Shown: piece after piece, positions 5,224 to 6,738 of the stretch | Layout: every line of letters starts with the position of its first letter | Position numbering within the stretch: the first letter of the stretch is position 1 | Source: Cyclobacteriaceae bacterium | Lineage (GTDB): Bacteria > Bacteroidota > Bacteroidia > Cytophagales > Cyclobacteriaceae | Direction of reading: 5' to 3' | DNA length: 6,738 nucleotides | Assembly (NCBI GenBank): GCA_947458795.1 | Contig: CANHCD010000118.1 | Coordinates: 1-6,738, forward strand | Notes under the pieces: model-generated | Databases searched by the model: none | Seen by the model: only the letters and a program-made list of their open reading frames with translations | What the model was told of the DNA's origin: nothing | Program-made: the position numbers and the translations under genes

Positions 5224-6318
5224 ATGACTGAAGACTTTCTCCCCATCAATGGTACGGATTATGTGGAACTCTATGTTGGCAATGCCAAGCAGAGCGCACT
5301 TTACTACCAATATGCATTCGGATTTGAATTAATTGCCTACGCTGGACCAGAAACCGGCGTGAAGGACCGAGCTTCTTATGTGCTCAAGCAAGAAAAAATC
5401 CGTCTGGTGCTCACTTCTCCCCTTTCTTCAGATCACCCCATCAATGCACACATCAAGCAACATGGTGATGGCGTGAAAGTGCTCGCGCTTTGGGTAGATG
5501 ACGCGGAGAAATCCTGGAAAGAAACGACTAGCCGTGGAGCAGTATCAGTAGAAGCACCAAAAACGCTTCAGGACAAGAATGGAGAAGTTCGGGTAGCAAG
5601 TATCCAAACCTATGGGGACACGATCCACACCTTCGTGGAACGGAAAAATTACCACGGTCTCTTCCTACCGGGCTACCAAGCTCGCAAAAGTAGCTTTAGC
5701 ACTCAAGAAATCGGCTTAAAGTATATCGATCATTGCGTCGGAAATGTGGCGCTGGGTGAAATGAACCGCTGGGTCAACTTTTACGAGGAAGTGATGGGCT
5801 TCAAGTTGCTCTTGACCTTTGACGACAAGGACATCTCCACGGAGTACTCTGCCTTGATGTCCAAGGTAGTTTCGAACGGCAACGGATACATCAAGTTTCC
5901 GATCAATGAACCCGCAGAAGGAAAGAAAAAATCTCAAATTGAAGAGTACCTTGACTTCTATGGGGGACCAGGCGTGCAGCATATTGCCATAGCCACCTAC
6001 GACATCATCCATACCGTTGGAGAATTGAGAAAAAGAGGCGTTGAATTTTTGGAGGTTCCTAGCTCCTACTACGATGATCTACTGGACCGTGTAGGGAAAA
6101 TCGACGAAGACTTGCAGCCACTCAAAGAGCTCAACATCCTAGTAGATCGTGATGAGGAAGGCTACCTACTACAAATTTTCACCAAACCCGTGCAAGATAG
6201 ACCTACGCTCTTTTTTGAGATTATTCAGCGAAAAGGAGCCACCTCCTTCGGAAAAGGAAATTTCAAAGCGCTTTTCGAATCGATAGAGCGTGAACAACAA
6301 CTGAGAGGCAATCTATAA
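5224..6318 (+). CDS. hppD: 4-Hydroxyphenylpyruvate dioxygenase
   Basis: This enzyme converts 4-hydroxyphenylpyruvate and O2 to homogentisate and CO2, the second step of tyrosine catabolism, in the cytoplasm with a non-haem Fe(II). The 364-residue length is typical of the family. Two vicinal-oxygen-chelate domains are seen. The N-terminal one (about 10-150) is structural, and the C-terminal one (about 165-350) is catalytic. The 2-His-1-carboxylate iron site is intact: His170 in YIDHCVGNV, His253 in GVQHIAIAT and Glu332 in FFEIIQR. The substrate-site blocks STEYSALMSKVV (205-216), KFPINEPA (224-231) and LLQIFTKP (315-322) and the C-terminal GKGNFKALFESIE helix (343-355) are also present. The start is the ATG at 5224. 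A TTG at 5194 lies inside the likely promoter. Genes for homogentisate breakdown are not in this window. A hairpin follows the stop. Confidence 0.97.
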   Translation: MTEDFLPINGTDYVELYVGNAKQSALYYQYAFGFELIAYAGPETGVKDRASYVLKQEKIRLVLTSPLSSDHPINAHIKQHGDGVKVLALWVDDAEKSWKETTSRGAVSVEAPKTLQDKNGEVRVASIQTYGDTIHTFVERKNYHGLFLPGYQARKSSFSTQEIGLKYIDHCVGNVALGEMNRWVNFYEEVMGFKLLLTFDDKDISTEYSALMSKVVSNGNGYIKFPINEPAEGKKKSQIEEYLDFYGGPGVQHIAIATYDIIHTVGELRKRGVEFLEVPSSYYDDLLDRVGKIDEDLQPLKELNILVDRDEEGYLLQIFTKPVQDRPTLFFEIIQRKGATSFGKGNFKALFESIEREQQLRGNL

Positions 6319-6330
6319 TTCCTTGTTTGG

Positions 6331-6376
6331 GAGGCCATTTAAGCTTTTCTTAGCTATGGCCCTCCACAACATTTTT
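6331..6376 (+). terminator. Probable terminator after the dioxygenase gene
   Basis: GAGGCCAT (6331-6338) pairs with ATGGCC-CTC (6356-6364, one C bulged). Inside it, TAAG (6340-6343) pairs with CTTA (6349-6352) around a CTTTT loop. The stem begins 13 bases after the stop codon. The T5 run (6372-6376) begins seven bases past the stem, so the match to a classic intrinsic terminator is only fair. Confidence 0.4.
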
Positions 6377-6412
6377 CCTAACTTGTAGTTCTTAACCTAA
6401 TTTTTATATCCC

Positions 6413-6738
6413 ATGAGTAGCATAGAACCTTCGATTTTAAAAAAGGCAGAAAGCTGGTTGGCTAGTTCCATTGATGAAGCCAGCAAGGCGAGCATTAGGC
6501 AATTGATTGCTACGAATCCTACCGAATTGGTAGATTCCTTTTATCAAGATCTCGAATTCGGTACAGGCGGATTGCGTGGGCTGATGGGTGTGGGTACCAA
6601 TCGGATGAATGTATACACCGTAGCCATGGCTACGCAAGGCTTGGCCAACTACCTTATCGCCTGCTTCCAAGGAGAAAAAATAAAAGTTGCCATTACCCAC
6701 GATAGCCGAATCAACAATACGCTCTTTGCAATGACCAC
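6413..6738 (+). CDS. Phosphoglucomutase/phosphomannomutase family protein, N-terminal part (3' end outside window)
   Basis: This is the first 108 codons of an alpha-D-phosphohexomutase, the family that moves phosphate between C1 and C6 of glucose or mannose through a phosphoserine enzyme. It supplies precursors for glycogen, nucleotide sugars and envelope polysaccharide. The visible part matches the phospho-sugar mutase branch. It has a helical N-terminal segment (about 8-45) and then DLEFGTGGLRGLMGVGTNRMN (46-66), whose EFGTGGLRG contributes to the first-domain phosphate region. VAITHDSR (92-99) comes next; it normally lies some 40-50 residues before the TASHNP catalytic serine loop, which falls past the edge. 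An in-frame TAA at 6398-6400 and no other start codon after it fix the start at ATG 6413. No Shine-Dalgarno is seen. Activity and sugar preference (glucose or mannose) cannot be judged from this fragment. Confidence 0.93.
   Translation, partial: MSSIEPSILKKAESWLASSIDEASKASIRQLIATNPTELVDSFYQDLEFGTGGLRGLMGVGTNRMNVYTVAMATQGLANYLIACFQGEKIKVAITHDSRINNTLFAMT

Noticed and set aside
6437..6700. Open frame on the minus strand at the right end
   Set aside because: It is antisense to the phosphohexomutase gene, whose + strand translation is clearly conserved (EFGTGGLRG, HDSR).
1..6738. Defence system, mobile element, CRISPR array, tRNA or rRNA
   Set aside because: No transposase, integrase, regularly spaced DNA repeat, nuclease/helicase pair or RNA gene was recognised on either strand; gaps between genes are all under 170 bases.

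Overview
The window is a run of ordinary chromosomal genes, all on the + strand, with short gaps and no mobile element, RNA gene or CRISPR array that I can see. The organism is probably a member of Bacteroidota, perhaps of the Cytophagales/Cyclobacteriaceae type. That is inferred from four things: moderately AT-rich DNA, a GIN-domain (DUF2807) lipoprotein, starts that mostly lack a Shine-Dalgarno sequence, and a TAnnTTTG-type -7 element in front of one gene. A genus cannot be fixed from sequence reading alone.

Layout. Positions 1-780 are the C-terminal end of the chromosome segregation ATPase SMC, cut at the left edge. Next is a probable two-gene envelope unit: a membrane PAP2-family phosphatase (885-1550), then a secreted protein that looks like a small outer-membrane beta-barrel (1607-2278). 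Two tandem hairpin terminators (2332-2403) close this block. A lipoprotein with seven GVGN/GIGK-type repeats follows (2447-3163). A bile acid:sodium symporter family carrier (3249-4151) overlaps by 4 bp a PlsC-type membrane acyltransferase (4148-5152), so the two are probably translated together. 4-Hydroxyphenylpyruvate dioxygenase (5224-6318) has its own likely promoter and a 3' hairpin. The window ends inside a phosphoglucomutase/phosphomannomutase gene (6413 onward).

How the genes relate. Most are housekeeping or general metabolism: chromosome condensation, lipid phosphate turnover, glycerolipid acylation, tyrosine catabolism and sugar-phosphate interconversion. The two pairs that look functionally linked are phosphatase plus barrel, and symporter plus acyltransferase. 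Four long frames can be extended upstream to TTG or GTG codons, but internal ATG starts fit better (1607, 2447, 4148, 5224), and the start chosen changes the predicted signal peptides and the operon structure.

I found no convincing undescribed system such as defence, secretion or biosynthesis. The items most worth checking are the N-to-K switch along the lipoprotein repeats, the symporter-acyltransferase coupling, the tandem terminators with competing pairings, and a recurring T-tract/TAACTT element upstream of three genes.
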